Source: JAIBBV01 sp044347745 (GTDB lineage Bacteria > Bdellovibrionota_C > UBA2361 > JAFLCA01). Taken from it: DNA of 64,000 nucleotides. Positions 7,694 through 18,000 of this stretch are shown here, in pieces (the first letter of the stretch is position 1; every line of letters begins with the position of its first letter). Under the pieces are notes generated by a model. The model did not search any database, had not been told where the DNA came from, and saw only the letters and a program-made list of their open reading frames with translations. The stretch lies in NCBI GenBank assembly GCA_044347745.1, contig JBIKUD010000008.1, positions 33,862-97,861 of the forward strand, written 5' to 3'. The position numbers were made by a program, and so were the translations under genes.

Positions 7694-9715
7694 GTGACAA
7701 AAATTGACCCCATCGCAGCCAATGAAATGTCTGTATCAAAAAGTTATTTTGCTGGGTTTTCTCGAGTTCAGCTTGTCTTATTTTGGCTCTGCGTTGCGGT
7801 TGGATTAGCGCTGCGTTGGATAGGACTTGATGAAAGACCGTTTCATCATGATGAATCGTTGCATGGAATGTACGGGAAGTATTTTTTTGATTGGCCAGAG
7901 CACAATTACTACAAATACTCTCCAATGCTGCATGGGCCTTTCCTCTACAATATGTTGCGGGTTGTCTACAATACGCTCGGTGAAAGTGATTGGGCGGCTC
8001 GTGCGCCCATTGCGCTTGTAGGAAGTGCACTGCTGTTTGTTCCACTCTTGTTTCGTCGCTGGCTTAGCGTAGGCAGCGTGCTCGTGCTTACCGCCACTGT
8101 GTCTCTCTCTCCAACCCTAGTGTATTGGTCCCGATTTTTGCGTGAGGATACGCTTATTCTTGCGTTGATGGCCTTAATGCTATTTGCGGTCACAGAAATG
8201 CGCGCGCCTCTTAAAGCGTTCTGGTTCATTCTCGCTTTTACATTGCAGTTTTGTATTAAAGAAAATGCTTATGTGACTTTAGCTATTTTACTTGGCTACC
8301 TTGTTTTTGAGCATTTGTATGCATTATGGAAATTGGACGATAAAAATTCATTAGTCCGTTCGATGTTTCGATATGTGTCTCAGCACAAAGTTGCAACTTT
8401 CGTTGCGTGTGCGGTTAGTACCTTTATTTATTGTTATCTCTACAGCGCTGGTTTTCGCTACTCTCAGGGAATTCTCGATGGTCTGTATCGTGAGAGCATT
8501 GTGTACTGGATGCATCACCACAACATCGAACGTATCAGCGGGCCGTTTTTGTTTCATTTCTACATGCTGTCTTGGTATGAGAGCTTGTTTGTTCTGGCCT
8601 TCTTGGCGCACCTCTACTTCTTTTATAGAGCTGCTTCAATGCCAGTACGCGCACTCGCTGCCGCCACTTTAATTTTTGCCTTAACCCTGGGTATTTGGGT
8701 ATCGACCAACATGGGCGTTGGAGTCCAAGCTACAGGTTCTTTCTTGGACCCAACTAGTATTAACTTTCTTGTATGGAAGTTTTTTAAACTGAAAGACGGC
8801 TATGATTTAGTCGGACTTATCATATTTTTGGTTCATCCGTTTATTGTCACAGTGGTGCATCTTAACCGTGGTGAAAGGGCGCTCGCATTTTTTGGCTACT
8901 TCTTTACCGCCACACTTTTTACCTACAGCTATTTAGGCGAGAAGGTACCTTGGTTGTCTGTTTACCCATTTGTGTCAGGACTGGCCTACTTTGCGTTGTT
9001 TTTTGAATCTGTGCTCGCCAAGTTTGACGTGGGCTATTGGTCTGAATGCAGCACTGCCGCATTGCTACGCAATTTTGGTATTCTATGCTCGCTTCTTGGA
9101 TTATGGTTCTTGGTAGAGTCTGGGGAGGTAGCCGAGCTGTGGTGGGTCTTTTCTGGCCTTGTTTTTGTGTTCGCCGCTAACGCCGCTCAATCGGCAGGCA
9201 TGCTCGGCTCGTATAATGCGGCGCGTTTTGGTTTTGCGGTGCTGGCTCTTTTTATGCTGAGAGCCTCAGTATTAACAAACTTTGTATATGCCGGAGATGC
9301 ACGAGAGTATATTTCTCAAGTGCATACTACCAAAGAATTTCACACCATCATGAAGGCTCTTCAAACTGAGATAAACAGCGAGCTTAGGGGCTATCGGCCT
9401 TCGGTTTTTGTAACGGGGGAAGCTACCTGGCCTTCAACTTGGTATATGCGTCATTATCCAAACGAATATAAGTTTACCGCAGCAACCGCTGATTACCCGT
9501 CATTTAATTATCTGGTGCTTGATTGGAAAGAAGGTGAGCGTCCTGCTGGTATTCCCGAGCACTTTAGGGTGCTGAAGATCAACTTGCGTGGCTGGTGGGT
9601 TCCTGACTTTCGGGAAATGACCCTCAAGAGATTTTTAGCTTATGCGCTCAATCGCACTCCCTGGGGGCCAACAGGATATTCCTACGTTAACTTGGTGGTA
9701 AACCCGGCAAAATAA
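7694..9715 (+). CDS. GT-C family membrane glycosyltransferase (TIGR03663-like)
   Basis: Integral membrane protein of about 673 residues with many hydrophobic helices and the GT-C signature PFHHDESLHG (about 49-58) in the first periplasmic loop, where the acidic residue is expected to bind the lipid-phosphate donor. YWSRFLREDTL further on also fits TIGR03663, a family found in Chloroflexi, archaea and scattered bacteria, often beside DUF2298 proteins, as here. I chose GTG at 7694 because GGAG lies nine bases upstream; GTG 7670 and ATG 7727 are alternatives. It probably transfers a hexose from a polyprenyl-phosphate donor to an envelope acceptor. A BPL_N-like gene follows after 10 bp, so the two are likely cotranscribed. 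Confidence 0.8.
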   Translation: MTKIDPIAANEMSVSKSYFAGFSRVQLVLFWLCVAVGLALRWIGLDERPFHHDESLHGMYGKYFFDWPEHNYYKYSPMLHGPFLYNMLRVVYNTLGESDWAARAPIALVGSALLFVPLLFRRWLSVGSVLVLTATVSLSPTLVYWSRFLREDTLILALMALMLFAVTEMRAPLKAFWFILAFTLQFCIKENAYVTLAILLGYLVFEHLYALWKLDDKNSLVRSMFRYVSQHKVATFVACAVSTFIYCYLYSAGFRYSQGILDGLYRESIVYWMHHHNIERISGPFLFHFYMLSWYESLFVLAFLAHLYFFYRAASMPVRALAAATLIFALTLGIWVSTNMGVGVQATGSFLDPTSINFLVWKFFKLKDGYDLVGLIIFLVHPFIVTVVHLNRGERALAFFGYFFTATLFTYSYLGEKVPWLSVYPFVSGLAYFALFFESVLAKFDVGYWSECSTAALLRNFGILCSLLGLWFLVESGEVAELWWVFSGLVFVFAANAAQSAGMLGSYNAARFGFAVLALFMLRASVLTNFVYAGDAREYISQVHTTKEFHTIMKALQTEINSELRGYRPSVFVTGEATWPSTWYMRHYPNEYKFTAATADYPSFNYLVLDWKEGERPAGIPEHFRVLKINLRGWWVPDFREMTLKRFLAYALNRTPWGPTGYSYVNLVVNPAK

Positions 9716-9725
9716 GCGAGGGATT

Positions 9726-10442
9726 TTGCGCGCATTATTCTACTATGATGAAGGTATAAGCGAATGGTCGAGGAAGTATCTTCCGCAAGCCATGCAAGAT
9801 TCTTTGGGTGGAAAAGGCATGGAAGTAGCTACCATTCTTGCCGACCAAATTATTGCTGGCGACCTTGATTCAGCTCAGTTGCTTATTATGCCTGGCGGTG
9901 CTGATAGGCCCTACATTAAAAAATTAGGCGCTGAGGGCTGTCGCCAAATTCGGCGCTTTGTCAGTTCTGGTGGTACCTATTTGGGGATATGTGCAGGGGC
10001 ATATTTTGCAGCATCTAAAATTGAGTGGAATACAGGAGCGCCAGGTTCAATTTGTGCAGAGCGTGATCTTAAGTTTTTTTCAGGTAAAGCCATAGGTCCG
10101 TTGACAGGACCTGGCTCCTATCAGGCAGATTCTGAAATGGGGGCGCGAGTGCTCAGGCTTCACAGCCCAGATGGAGCCAGTTTTGCCTCATACTATAATG
10201 GCGGCTGTTGGTTTGAGCCAAATGGTGAAAGTTATGAGCCGATTGCATTTTTCACGGACTATAAAAACCGTTTGGCCGTGGTGAAAGGTGCTGTGGGGAA
10301 GGGCCGGGTAGTCCTCAGTGGTGTGCACCCTGAATTTTCGCCTGCAATGTTGGGCCCGCAACATGCGTGTTACCCAGAACTAAAAGCCCGCGATGCACAA
10401 AGGGCAGCGCTTTGGGTACGGATATGTGATGCTCTACAATGA
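9726..10442 (+). CDS. BPL_N-domain protein, class I glutamine-amidotransferase-like
   Basis: 238-residue cytoplasmic protein resembling the N-terminal domain of eukaryotic biotin-protein ligase (BPL_N), a class I glutamine amidotransferase fold. The nucleophile elbow is LGICAGAYFA and the His/Glu pair is in GVHPEFSP, so a Cys-His-Glu triad is present and the fold may be catalytically active. No biotin-ligase catalytic domain is attached. The start is TTG, with GCGAGGGA just upstream. It lies 10 bp after the TIGR03663-like gene and may act on an amide or small molecule in the same envelope pathway. The substrate is unknown. Confidence 0.75.
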   Translation: MRALFYYDEGISEWSRKYLPQAMQDSLGGKGMEVATILADQIIAGDLDSAQLLIMPGGADRPYIKKLGAEGCRQIRRFVSSGGTYLGICAGAYFAASKIEWNTGAPGSICAERDLKFFSGKAIGPLTGPGSYQADSEMGARVLRLHSPDGASFASYYNGGCWFEPNGESYEPIAFFTDYKNRLAVVKGAVGKGRVVLSGVHPEFSPAMLGPQHACYPELKARDAQRAALWVRICDALQ

Positions 10443-10460
10443 ATGAGCGACGGGTGACAA

Positions 10461-12515
10461 TTAGGGCACGTACACCTTGTATTCCTTGCTTCGCACTATC
10501 TCCTTGAGGCAGCTGAATTGATTGCTTTGTAGGGACGGGTAGGCCTTTTTTTCAAGTGGGCCGAGCACAATATACGTTATACGTTCACGACGGGCCAAGG
10601 TTCGAATATTTTCGCAATTGGGGTCAGTGTATATTTGATTCGTAACTTCCGTGCGTCGATTTACTTCAGCGTAATCTTTGCTGAGTAAATTTACATGATT
10701 CGTCCATCCCAAATAGGCTGGTTTGCCTGAGAGAGTGGCCACGTGCGTAGTAAAGTCGTACGCAGGTCCTTGTGCTTCAAGTACAGTGCCAAATCTACTG
10801 CGCTCTAAGATTTGGATGGTAGTGGCTGCCCCAGGAAAGCGTTTGTCTATTTCGCTTAGGCCTTGAGCGAGTGGTATCACATCGTGAGCACTCGATTTTC
10901 TCACCTGAATGGTGCTGGTGAAAAAGCCGGTCATGAGGGCAATCAAAGTTACTAATATGGGAATTCTTGGAATATCTTTAATCTCGCCTAACCAGGGCAT
11001 AAGCCAGGTAGAGGTGCGCCATAAGGCGAAGACATGCAGTGGCAGCCATGCAGCAGTGTAGGCTTTAAATACCGTATTCATTCTTTCAACATCGCCACCA
11101 TACGAGTCGTCGAAAAAGAAAAGTTCTGGAAATATAATCAGAAAGAGCCCAAGTACGCCCAGTGTCTCAAGCACGATAGCATCAATGCTGAGGGCAGATT
11201 TAGTTTGTTGTCGTAGTCGCCAAATGTTCAGCGCGAAAGCCACGAGTAGTAAATAAAGTGCTTTATTCGCTGCCAAGCTGGGAATAATAAATATTAGGCA
11301 TAAAGTCATCCATCCCCAGGTGCGTGAGCTGAGAATTGTTGCACTGAGTATGAGAAAAAGTGGAAATCCCCAATGACGCAGCAAATCCTGCACACTTGAG
11401 TGGCCTATGCTGCTTGTGACCGGTCGAAGAGGCATATCGCCGGGCAAAATATTGCGAGAGGAAGCAAACAGACTAATTCCAAGAAAGAGGATAAGGAGCG
11501 AGGCGCTCGCTAATTTTAAATCAGCGAAATCTTTAAGGCTTGGGCGCAGGCTCCATACGTACCCCAATCGTGTGGTCAAGCGAGGAAGTAGGAAAAAAAG
11601 CACGCCAATTCCACACAGTATGAGCCAAACTGGAACCTCCCAAGCGTTGGCGTTGTAGAGCCAAAGGGGAGGGATTACAAAAACGCTGATACCGATAAAA
11701 AAACGCCAAGCATTTTCGGTGGTTTGTTTTAAGAGTGTGTGTAGCGCCACTATACACAAAGGAGTTACGCTTAAGTTCAAATAGTGAGGGTGTGCGTCGC
11801 CAAGTAGAAACGACCACGCAGGAAATTCATTGATGGTTCCGGGAATAACCCGTGACGGGCCCCACCAGTTTTTGTCGGCTTTTAGGAAGAATAAGACACC
11901 TTCAATATTCGAACCAAGCGCGATTAACGTGCTTGATGCCAGTGCAAAGAGGGGAGAAAATTTTGCGATATCCCGCAGAATCAAAAAACAAAAAGTTAAA
12001 AAGAAACTAAGAGAGAGTGCAACGAGGGAATGGTAAACCTCCCAGGTTTGGAGCCCGAATAGTGCATGCAGTACATGCCCAAAACGATACCAATAAAAAT
12101 AATAATTGAGCGGGGTCTCCGCCATCCAAGGCTCAAGCGGGATAATAGGAGAGTGAACTGCCGAGGCAACTAGGGCATAGTCTCTTAAACGTTCGCCCAT
12201 CTGGTAAAAGTCTGGCCAACGGAGACAGAGGGAATAAAGGGCTGCATAACTTATTATCCAGAGAAGCAGCGGCAAGCCCTCGCGCTGAAGGTTCAGCTGT
12301 GCCCGCTTCCTATATGGATTTGTAAGAAAGTGTATTATCGCAATACCAAGCATCCAAAACACCGCGTACGATACCGGATTTGGGATACCCATGCTGCCGA
12401 AGGGGAATGCGAGGATGGGCACAGTGAGCAGGGTTAAGACCGCAGTTAGAAAGGCTGGGAGGCGTAACAAAAATGCGACGAATGTTGCGGTGCTAACACC
12501 GAGTATTATTTCCAT
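10461..12515 (-). CDS. DUF2298 (Chlor_Arch_YYY) membrane protein, putative GT-C enzyme
   Basis: 684 residues, largely hydrophobic. Hallmarks of DUF2298 are WMAETPLNYYFYWYRFGH (130-147), GSNIEGVLFF (201-210), and EFPAWSFLLGDAHPH (230-244), whose acidic/His pattern sits on a predicted periplasmic loop. DUF2298 proteins are presumed GT-C transferases and often neighbour TIGR03663 genes, as here, although in this case the two are convergent. It stands alone on the minus strand, with its stop 19 bp from the BPL_N stop. Biochemical activity for this family is inferred. Confidence 0.78.
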   Translation of the reverse strand: MEIILGVSTATFVAFLLRLPAFLTAVLTLLTVPILAFPFGSMGIPNPVSYAVFWMLGIAIIHFLTNPYRKRAQLNLQREGLPLLLWIISYAALYSLCLRWPDFYQMGERLRDYALVASAVHSPIIPLEPWMAETPLNYYFYWYRFGHVLHALFGLQTWEVYHSLVALSLSFFLTFCFLILRDIAKFSPLFALASSTLIALGSNIEGVLFFLKADKNWWGPSRVIPGTINEFPAWSFLLGDAHPHYLNLSVTPLCIVALHTLLKQTTENAWRFFIGISVFVIPPLWLYNANAWEVPVWLILCGIGVLFFLLPRLTTRLGYVWSLRPSLKDFADLKLASASLLILFLGISLFASSRNILPGDMPLRPVTSSIGHSSVQDLLRHWGFPLFLILSATILSSRTWGWMTLCLIFIIPSLAANKALYLLLVAFALNIWRLRQQTKSALSIDAIVLETLGVLGLFLIIFPELFFFDDSYGGDVERMNTVFKAYTAAWLPLHVFALWRTSTWLMPWLGEIKDIPRIPILVTLIALMTGFFTSTIQVRKSSAHDVIPLAQGLSEIDKRFPGAATTIQILERSRFGTVLEAQGPAYDFTTHVATLSGKPAYLGWTNHVNLLSKDYAEVNRRTEVTNQIYTDPNCENIRTLARRERITYIVLGPLEKKAYPSLQSNQFSCLKEIVRSKEYKVYVP

Positions 12516-12781
12516 GGGCGGAGTATTTAGTAAATTTTAATGTGCTTGCCGTCATAGTACGAGCTGAGCCGCATTGGTTAATTCAAGTATTTTTAGAATT
12601 CGTTGCCCCCGGAGGGAAAATAAACAGTTAACCTAAAAAGTCATCAAAAAGGAGCTTTAACTATACCTGATAACAAAAGCACTCATCCATGGGTAGTTTT
12701 GGGTTGCGAGAAGGACGAGTTCTTCAGGAAAGGCTTATGCCTTTGCCTCCAAGTAAAGAAGCCGCAATACCAAACTGCGAG

Positions 12782-13939
12782 TTAGTAACTCGGTTCTTGC
12801 TGTGACTCTGCTGCTCTTTGAATGGCCTCCAGGAACCGTCTTCGAATTTCTTCGCGGCGTTCATCTAAAGACGAATCTGCCTCTGGGTGGGTTACAGAAT
12901 CGAAGGTTTGTTGGTGGTTTGCGAGAGCGCTTTGCGGTTCGCGAGCTTCAAATAGAGGCGCAGGGTTTGTCTGTTCCGGGGTTTTAAATTGAAGTAGGGA
13001 GTCTGGTTTTAAGAAAGCTGTTTGTATTGCATCACGGATGTCTGCCGGAAAATAATCTTCCTTTAAGCCTTCATCTTGCTGAGGCACTTCTTCCTGTTTC
13101 GGCAACACAAAGGTAGGCGCTTTGGAGTCAGTTTGTGGACCGCTCAGAAGATAGGGATGTTTGTAGAGCGTAATGGCCAGACTTAAGGTTATTGTAAAGG
13201 CAAGTAAGCTTGCCAAAAGTGTGACGTGAGATTTCACTTCAGGCTTTTTGATTGCGGCACTGAGGCCGGAGAGGTTTTCCTCCCTCAGTTTATTTATCAA
13301 ATCGTTGTTCTTCGTTGCGTCACTTCCGAAACCAATGGTAGCCGAGCGAGGTCTTTCAAGTTGTACTCGACTGATATACTCATTCTCAATCCAACTTTGA
13401 GGGCGATCTGAGAGCTGGGTTATAACAATAATGGACTGGGTTTTTGCCACAAATTTGACCATTCGGTCGGCAAACTCCTCCCTGCGCTGTTCTGAAAGAC
13501 CCTTAAACGGGTCACTAAGTACATGCACCGTTTCTGGCTGCGCTTCGAGTGCTATAAGCCTTAGAATGCGTTGCTGTTCCAGCGAAAGTTCGGTGCAGCG
13601 CCTTTTTTGGAGCCCACCAAGTCCATTGGTGAGAAGTAGGCGTTCGCACTGAGCAGCGTCAATTTGAAATTCTGCAAGATACTCCTGAGTTGAGCCCAGG
13701 TAACTTGGGGCAAAATCAGAACCAATTCCAAAATGATTGCAGGGAGTGCTCGCAAAAGGGGTCTGCCCCAAGAGTACTGAGAATTGGCCTGACTGCGAGG
13801 TGCCTAGGAGTGCTGCTTCATATTGGGAGCGGTCTGACTGATGCCCACGAAAAACGGTGATACGCCCAGGGAGACAGTTGATGCGCCTCTCAATTTCGCC
13901 ATTCTTTTTAAGTTTAAATATCTCTAATGATGGGCGCAT
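12782..13939 (-). CDS. Degenerate ABC-ATPase-like domain fused to a membrane anchor
   Basis: Not a recognised family. Residues 1-200 follow an ABC-ATPase outline: LPGRITVFRGHQSDRSQY stands where Walker A is expected but lacks GxxGxGK(S/T); TELSLEQQRILRLIALEAQ resembles the signature helix; VHVLSDPFKGLS resembles Walker B and the D-loop with DP in place of DEP; SIIVITQLSD resembles the H-loop without His. A single membrane helix follows at about 240-262, then about 120 polar, probably periplasmic residues ending in an Arg/Glu-rich helix. It is probably not an ATPase and may be a regulatory or scaffold subunit. ATG at 13939 and GTG two codons upstream are both possible starts. It lies among GT-C genes. 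Confidence 0.6.
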   Translation of the reverse strand: MRPSLEIFKLKKNGEIERRINCLPGRITVFRGHQSDRSQYEAALLGTSQSGQFSVLLGQTPFASTPCNHFGIGSDFAPSYLGSTQEYLAEFQIDAAQCERLLLTNGLGGLQKRRCTELSLEQQRILRLIALEAQPETVHVLSDPFKGLSEQRREEFADRMVKFVAKTQSIIVITQLSDRPQSWIENEYISRVQLERPRSATIGFGSDATKNNDLINKLREENLSGLSAAIKKPEVKSHVTLLASLLAFTITLSLAITLYKHPYLLSGPQTDSKAPTFVLPKQEEVPQQDEGLKEDYFPADIRDAIQTAFLKPDSLLQFKTPEQTNPAPLFEAREPQSALANHQQTFDSVTHPEADSSLDERREEIRRRFLEAIQRAAESQQEPSY

Positions 13940-14220
13940 AGACACTTCAATTCAGTAGTTAAATGCCGGAAGAGACAAGTGGTCAATCTTCTTAATATGG
14001 CTGGTGGGCCACCTTACGTTACCTTGAGTGAGCCTCTCCCCTCAAATATCGGTACGTAGTTTTGAGAGCATAAGGCAGGCGTTTAGAACGACGTTGTAGT
14101 TTGTGGCTGGTTGCGGGCCAAGGTTATGAAAATATGTAAAAATGCCGAATCATTGAGAGATGCATAGATTGCGCCGCAAACAAAAGCGCTGAAGCGGGGC
14201 GACGAGGAACTAGGTTTTTC

Positions 14221-15078
14221 ATGTGCAAGTTCACATTTTTTGAAATAGCTCAGGGCATGTTGCATATTAATCGATGCTTTTTCCTTTTCATGCTGATGTT
14301 GTTTTTTGCCGACCGGGCCCAGGCTGAAGTTCGCTTCGGTCCTTTTAGCTGGGCGCCAGATGAAAAATCATTAGTTGTTGTTTCTCCTGCGCCAGAGCGT
14401 GCCGGCGTGTTTATCGGTTACGATGCACAAAGTGAGAACGCCCAACAACTTAGTTTATCGCGATTTTTTAAGGGGCTAGGGTTAAGCCTCTTTCTGGCAT
14501 TCGACACCAAGCGTCATCAATTTACTGAGATTATATTTGGAAATGGCAAAAGATACCCCATCATGGGCGGAGTGACATTGCGAATTGGTTCTTTGCGAGT
14601 CGGAATTAATGCAGTTACTGGTCACACCCAAGAAGCGTATTGGTCAATCTCAGTCGAGTCGAAGGAAAAGCCTCGGATTGCAGGCTACTCAGGTTTGAGA
14701 GATCTTTTTTCGTATAGTGGGGCAACTGCGCTTTCCTATTTGGAAGCAAATCAGATTTTGAGCAAAGAATGGTCCAGCTCTGTGCATGAATATGTGGTTA
14801 AAGACAAACACGAATTGTTTGTGGGCGGGCAGCCATTTAAGGGCGATGTGCTTGGAGTTACCTTGCCAATTTCAAACCCATGCTTAGACAGTGAAGTTCA
14901 GCTACAGACCACTGGGCCGGATGCTTCGATTGGCTCAATCGCCGATTTTCTAGTGATTAGTTTAAGCGAATCAGTTTTACAGGTGTTTAGGCCTGCCGAC
15001 GGAATGTTCGGTGTTATTCGAGCAAGTGGAGAGAAAGGCAAAGAAACGTGCACCTTTGTTCAAGTGCCAAATTCATAA
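14221..15078 (+). CDS. Secreted hypothetical protein
   Basis: 285-residue protein with an N-terminal hydrophobic segment (RCFFLFMLMLFFADRAQA, cleavage likely after AQA) and no other membrane segment, so probably periplasmic or secreted. The mature part (EVRFGPFSWAPDEKSLVVV onward) looks beta-rich and has only two cysteines near the end. I recognise no domain. ATG at 14257 would place the signal peptide closer to the N-terminus and is a reasonable alternative start. Its last 19 bases overlap the end of the convergent 1333-residue glycosyltransferase gene. Confidence 0.65.
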   Translation: MCKFTFFEIAQGMLHINRCFFLFMLMLFFADRAQAEVRFGPFSWAPDEKSLVVVSPAPERAGVFIGYDAQSENAQQLSLSRFFKGLGLSLFLAFDTKRHQFTEIIFGNGKRYPIMGGVTLRIGSLRVGINAVTGHTQEAYWSISVESKEKPRIAGYSGLRDLFSYSGATALSYLEANQILSKEWSSSVHEYVVKDKHELFVGGQPFKGDVLGVTLPISNPCLDSEVQLQTTGPDASIGSIADFLVISLSESVLQVFRPADGMFGVIRASGEKGKETCTFVQVPNS

Positions 15079-18000
15079 ATTCGCACACCTCCACTTTGCA
15101 TGCGTAATTTGAAGAGTCCGGGGTTCTCCGTAAATTTTCGTAAACCGACAGAGTTATAGGTTCCATTCGCGTAGAGCTTTTGTTCCTCCGTTCCAATAAT
15201 AATATAGCGAACGGCAAGAAGTTTTAGATATGTATGTGCAATCTCAAGATTGTCGCTTGAGTAAATGGCATTAATTGCCTGTATTCGCTCGTGTACAGCT
15301 TGCCGCGAAGTCCCGCGTTGCTGCACATGATACTCCCAGCCAAGAACTGTAGGCAGGCCAGTGTGCATCGAAAAGCGAGTGAAGTTTTGATAGCTCTGAC
15401 CATAGGCTTCCAGAATAACGGGTGTTCCCTGCACATTACGTCGCAGCCACTGGATGGCTTGGTATTCATGAAATGCATTTTCCTTTAGGTAGGCAGTGCC
15501 ATTCAGAGTTGGACGTGGTCCATTAATTCGACGAAAAGAAGTCATGATATAGGCGTTATAAATTGAGCCCGCCATCACCACTAGAAAACAAATTCCGCTT
15601 GCAAAGACCACGAAGCAGCTAAAATATCGGCCGAGCAGCTTGTACCTTGCGCCTCGATTCTGAAGGAGTCTTGAAAAGAGAGTTGCATTTGCGATTCCTA
15701 ATAATAGCCAGATTGCATTGTAAAATTTAAAGACTGTATTCATGTGATCCATCAGAAAGCAGAGCTCGGCGAACGCCATGATGCACCCAGCGAGCCAAAG
15801 AGATAGAGCGCCGAAACGCTGACCGCGGCTACTTTTGCTGTTAAGAGCCAGCGCAGCCCCGAGAGCACAGAGGAAACATGAAACAGCAATAACGTCCCAT
15901 GAAAGTGTTTGTGGTTGATGTGGCGAGCCAGCAGATAAGAGAAGTGGCGGGCTCATTAATATCAGTACGTAAAGAAAATTGCGAAGGCGCTTCCATCGGG
16001 AAACGTCTGAACGAGAACTCAAAAGAAGCTGCAAGAAAACACCACAAGGAATAACCAGCCAATGTCCGAGATGACGCAAAATCTGATTAAGATTATTAAG
16101 TTCGAATGGGTGGTTGTATCCAAAGTGAGGCGTAAGGTCGTTTGCAGAATTTAATTTAAATATAACCAGAAATGGCAGCGCACCAATGGCGAGTAATGAG
16201 CCGTCACGTAAAAGATCTGCGAAAGCGGAGGTAATGCGAGCTATCGCGCGCTTCGGATATCTACCGCGTGCGTGCATACAGGACGTATAGACCAGAATTA
16301 TGCCAGTAAGTAGGCCATAGGAGATCGCATCCCAGGTGTTGGTAATAAAGATGAGGCCCAAAAGTATTCCGCAGAGAATTCGGTGTAAAATGAGCGTAGG
16401 ACTGAGGTCAGCGGGTTCTGCTCGGAAAAAGCGTGCCAGAAATAATAAACTGGTCAGAATGACCGGTACAACGATTACATGCGCATGCAGGTCTGCAAAT
16501 AAAAACGCCCAGAATGGATATTCAGTAATGCTCGGTTCGGTAAAGAGGCGAGAGCTTGCCCAGAATAAATCAAAGCTTTTTTTCTCGGCCTGCAAGGCAA
16601 GCAGTAAAACTTCAATGTTACTGCCCACCAACACAAGAATTGTAAAACTAAGCGCTATAAGCGGTTTTTTGGTTAGGTAGGCAAGCAAGGAATACAGCGC
16701 CGAAATGCTTAACGCCGCAATGGTTGCCATACTCAAATTGTAGCCAATGGCACTGTCGACTCCACTCATTTTATGAAGGAGTGCCATCATGTATGAGCCA
16801 AAGTAATAATAGCGCATCGAGGAGCCCGCGGCCCACGGATCTTGAGGAGGCAGAGTTTCAAGGCGGATAAAGTAATTTAGAAACCCAAAGTCCATGGGTT
16901 TTTCGCCCCAGAAAATTTCAGGCTGGAATGATCTTAGAAAAATAAAACCTGCAAATGAGAGCCAGAATAGGATGTCGAGCCTTAAGTACGACTTCAGCTT
17001 GGGAACAGTGATGAAATGAGACTTTCTATGTGCGAAATAACCGAGGGTTAAGCCAAGCAAAGTTAATAAAGTAAATAACAGCCAGGCATTTGCTCCTGTT
17101 GAGCGCCAGAGATTGAAGCTGGTTCCAATCCATACAGTTCCAGATAACAATGCGAGGCCCAGCACTTTGTCGCATCCCGTGTCGGAATCTTGTTTCTGGG
17201 TAAATAAAATCCGAGTGAAGGTATTACCGAGAATCCCCAACGCGACAAGGACCAGCACCCACAATGATATGGCAAGCGGTGTCGACTGACGTGACTGTGC
17301 CGTATGGGCATGAGCTGGGCCGTCACGTTTAAGCATATCGCTTCGGGTGGGAAGTGGAGCAAATGCGTACGGCTCAGAAAGACGTCGGGAAATTTGCTCT
17401 GTTCCGAGTCTTTCCGAATTTTTAAACACCAGCACTTTGGGATGGTCGTATACAGTGAGACTTTCGTCTGCCTTATCGTTATTCCATACGTAGCCAGCAA
17501 ATGTAGGCCTTGTTTTTTGGCTATACACTAGTTCGTAGCCAAGAGCGCCACGAAAGAGCAATTGGAACATCTGTGTGCTGAGGGGGTATTCTTCAGGAAT
17601 GCGAGGGATAGCTCCATATGACCGGGCAGTAGGCAAGATAAGGTAGTCGGAACTGGCTAACTTTGTGGCGTACTGAGTTACTTTATCGGAATTATCGGGA
17701 TGATATAACTGAAGCTCATGGTCTGCGCCTTCAAAAAGGTATTGGCGAGCATCGAGTCCTGGAAGGCTCAGTGGGAGCCTGTCATCCCAGTCAACTCCCA
17801 GTAGTTTTGAACCGGGGGCAATGTTTTGATAAATCCAACGACTCGCGGTTTCATAGGCATGTGGCTCACTGTAAATTTGATAAAATCCGAACCACCGTAC
17901 AAGTGAAATCGATACGACAAAACAGGGCACCAGTTTACCAATATTTTGGGTGATGCTGTTCTTTAGAAATCCCGTGGTGAATATCGCTGCCCAGATTGCA

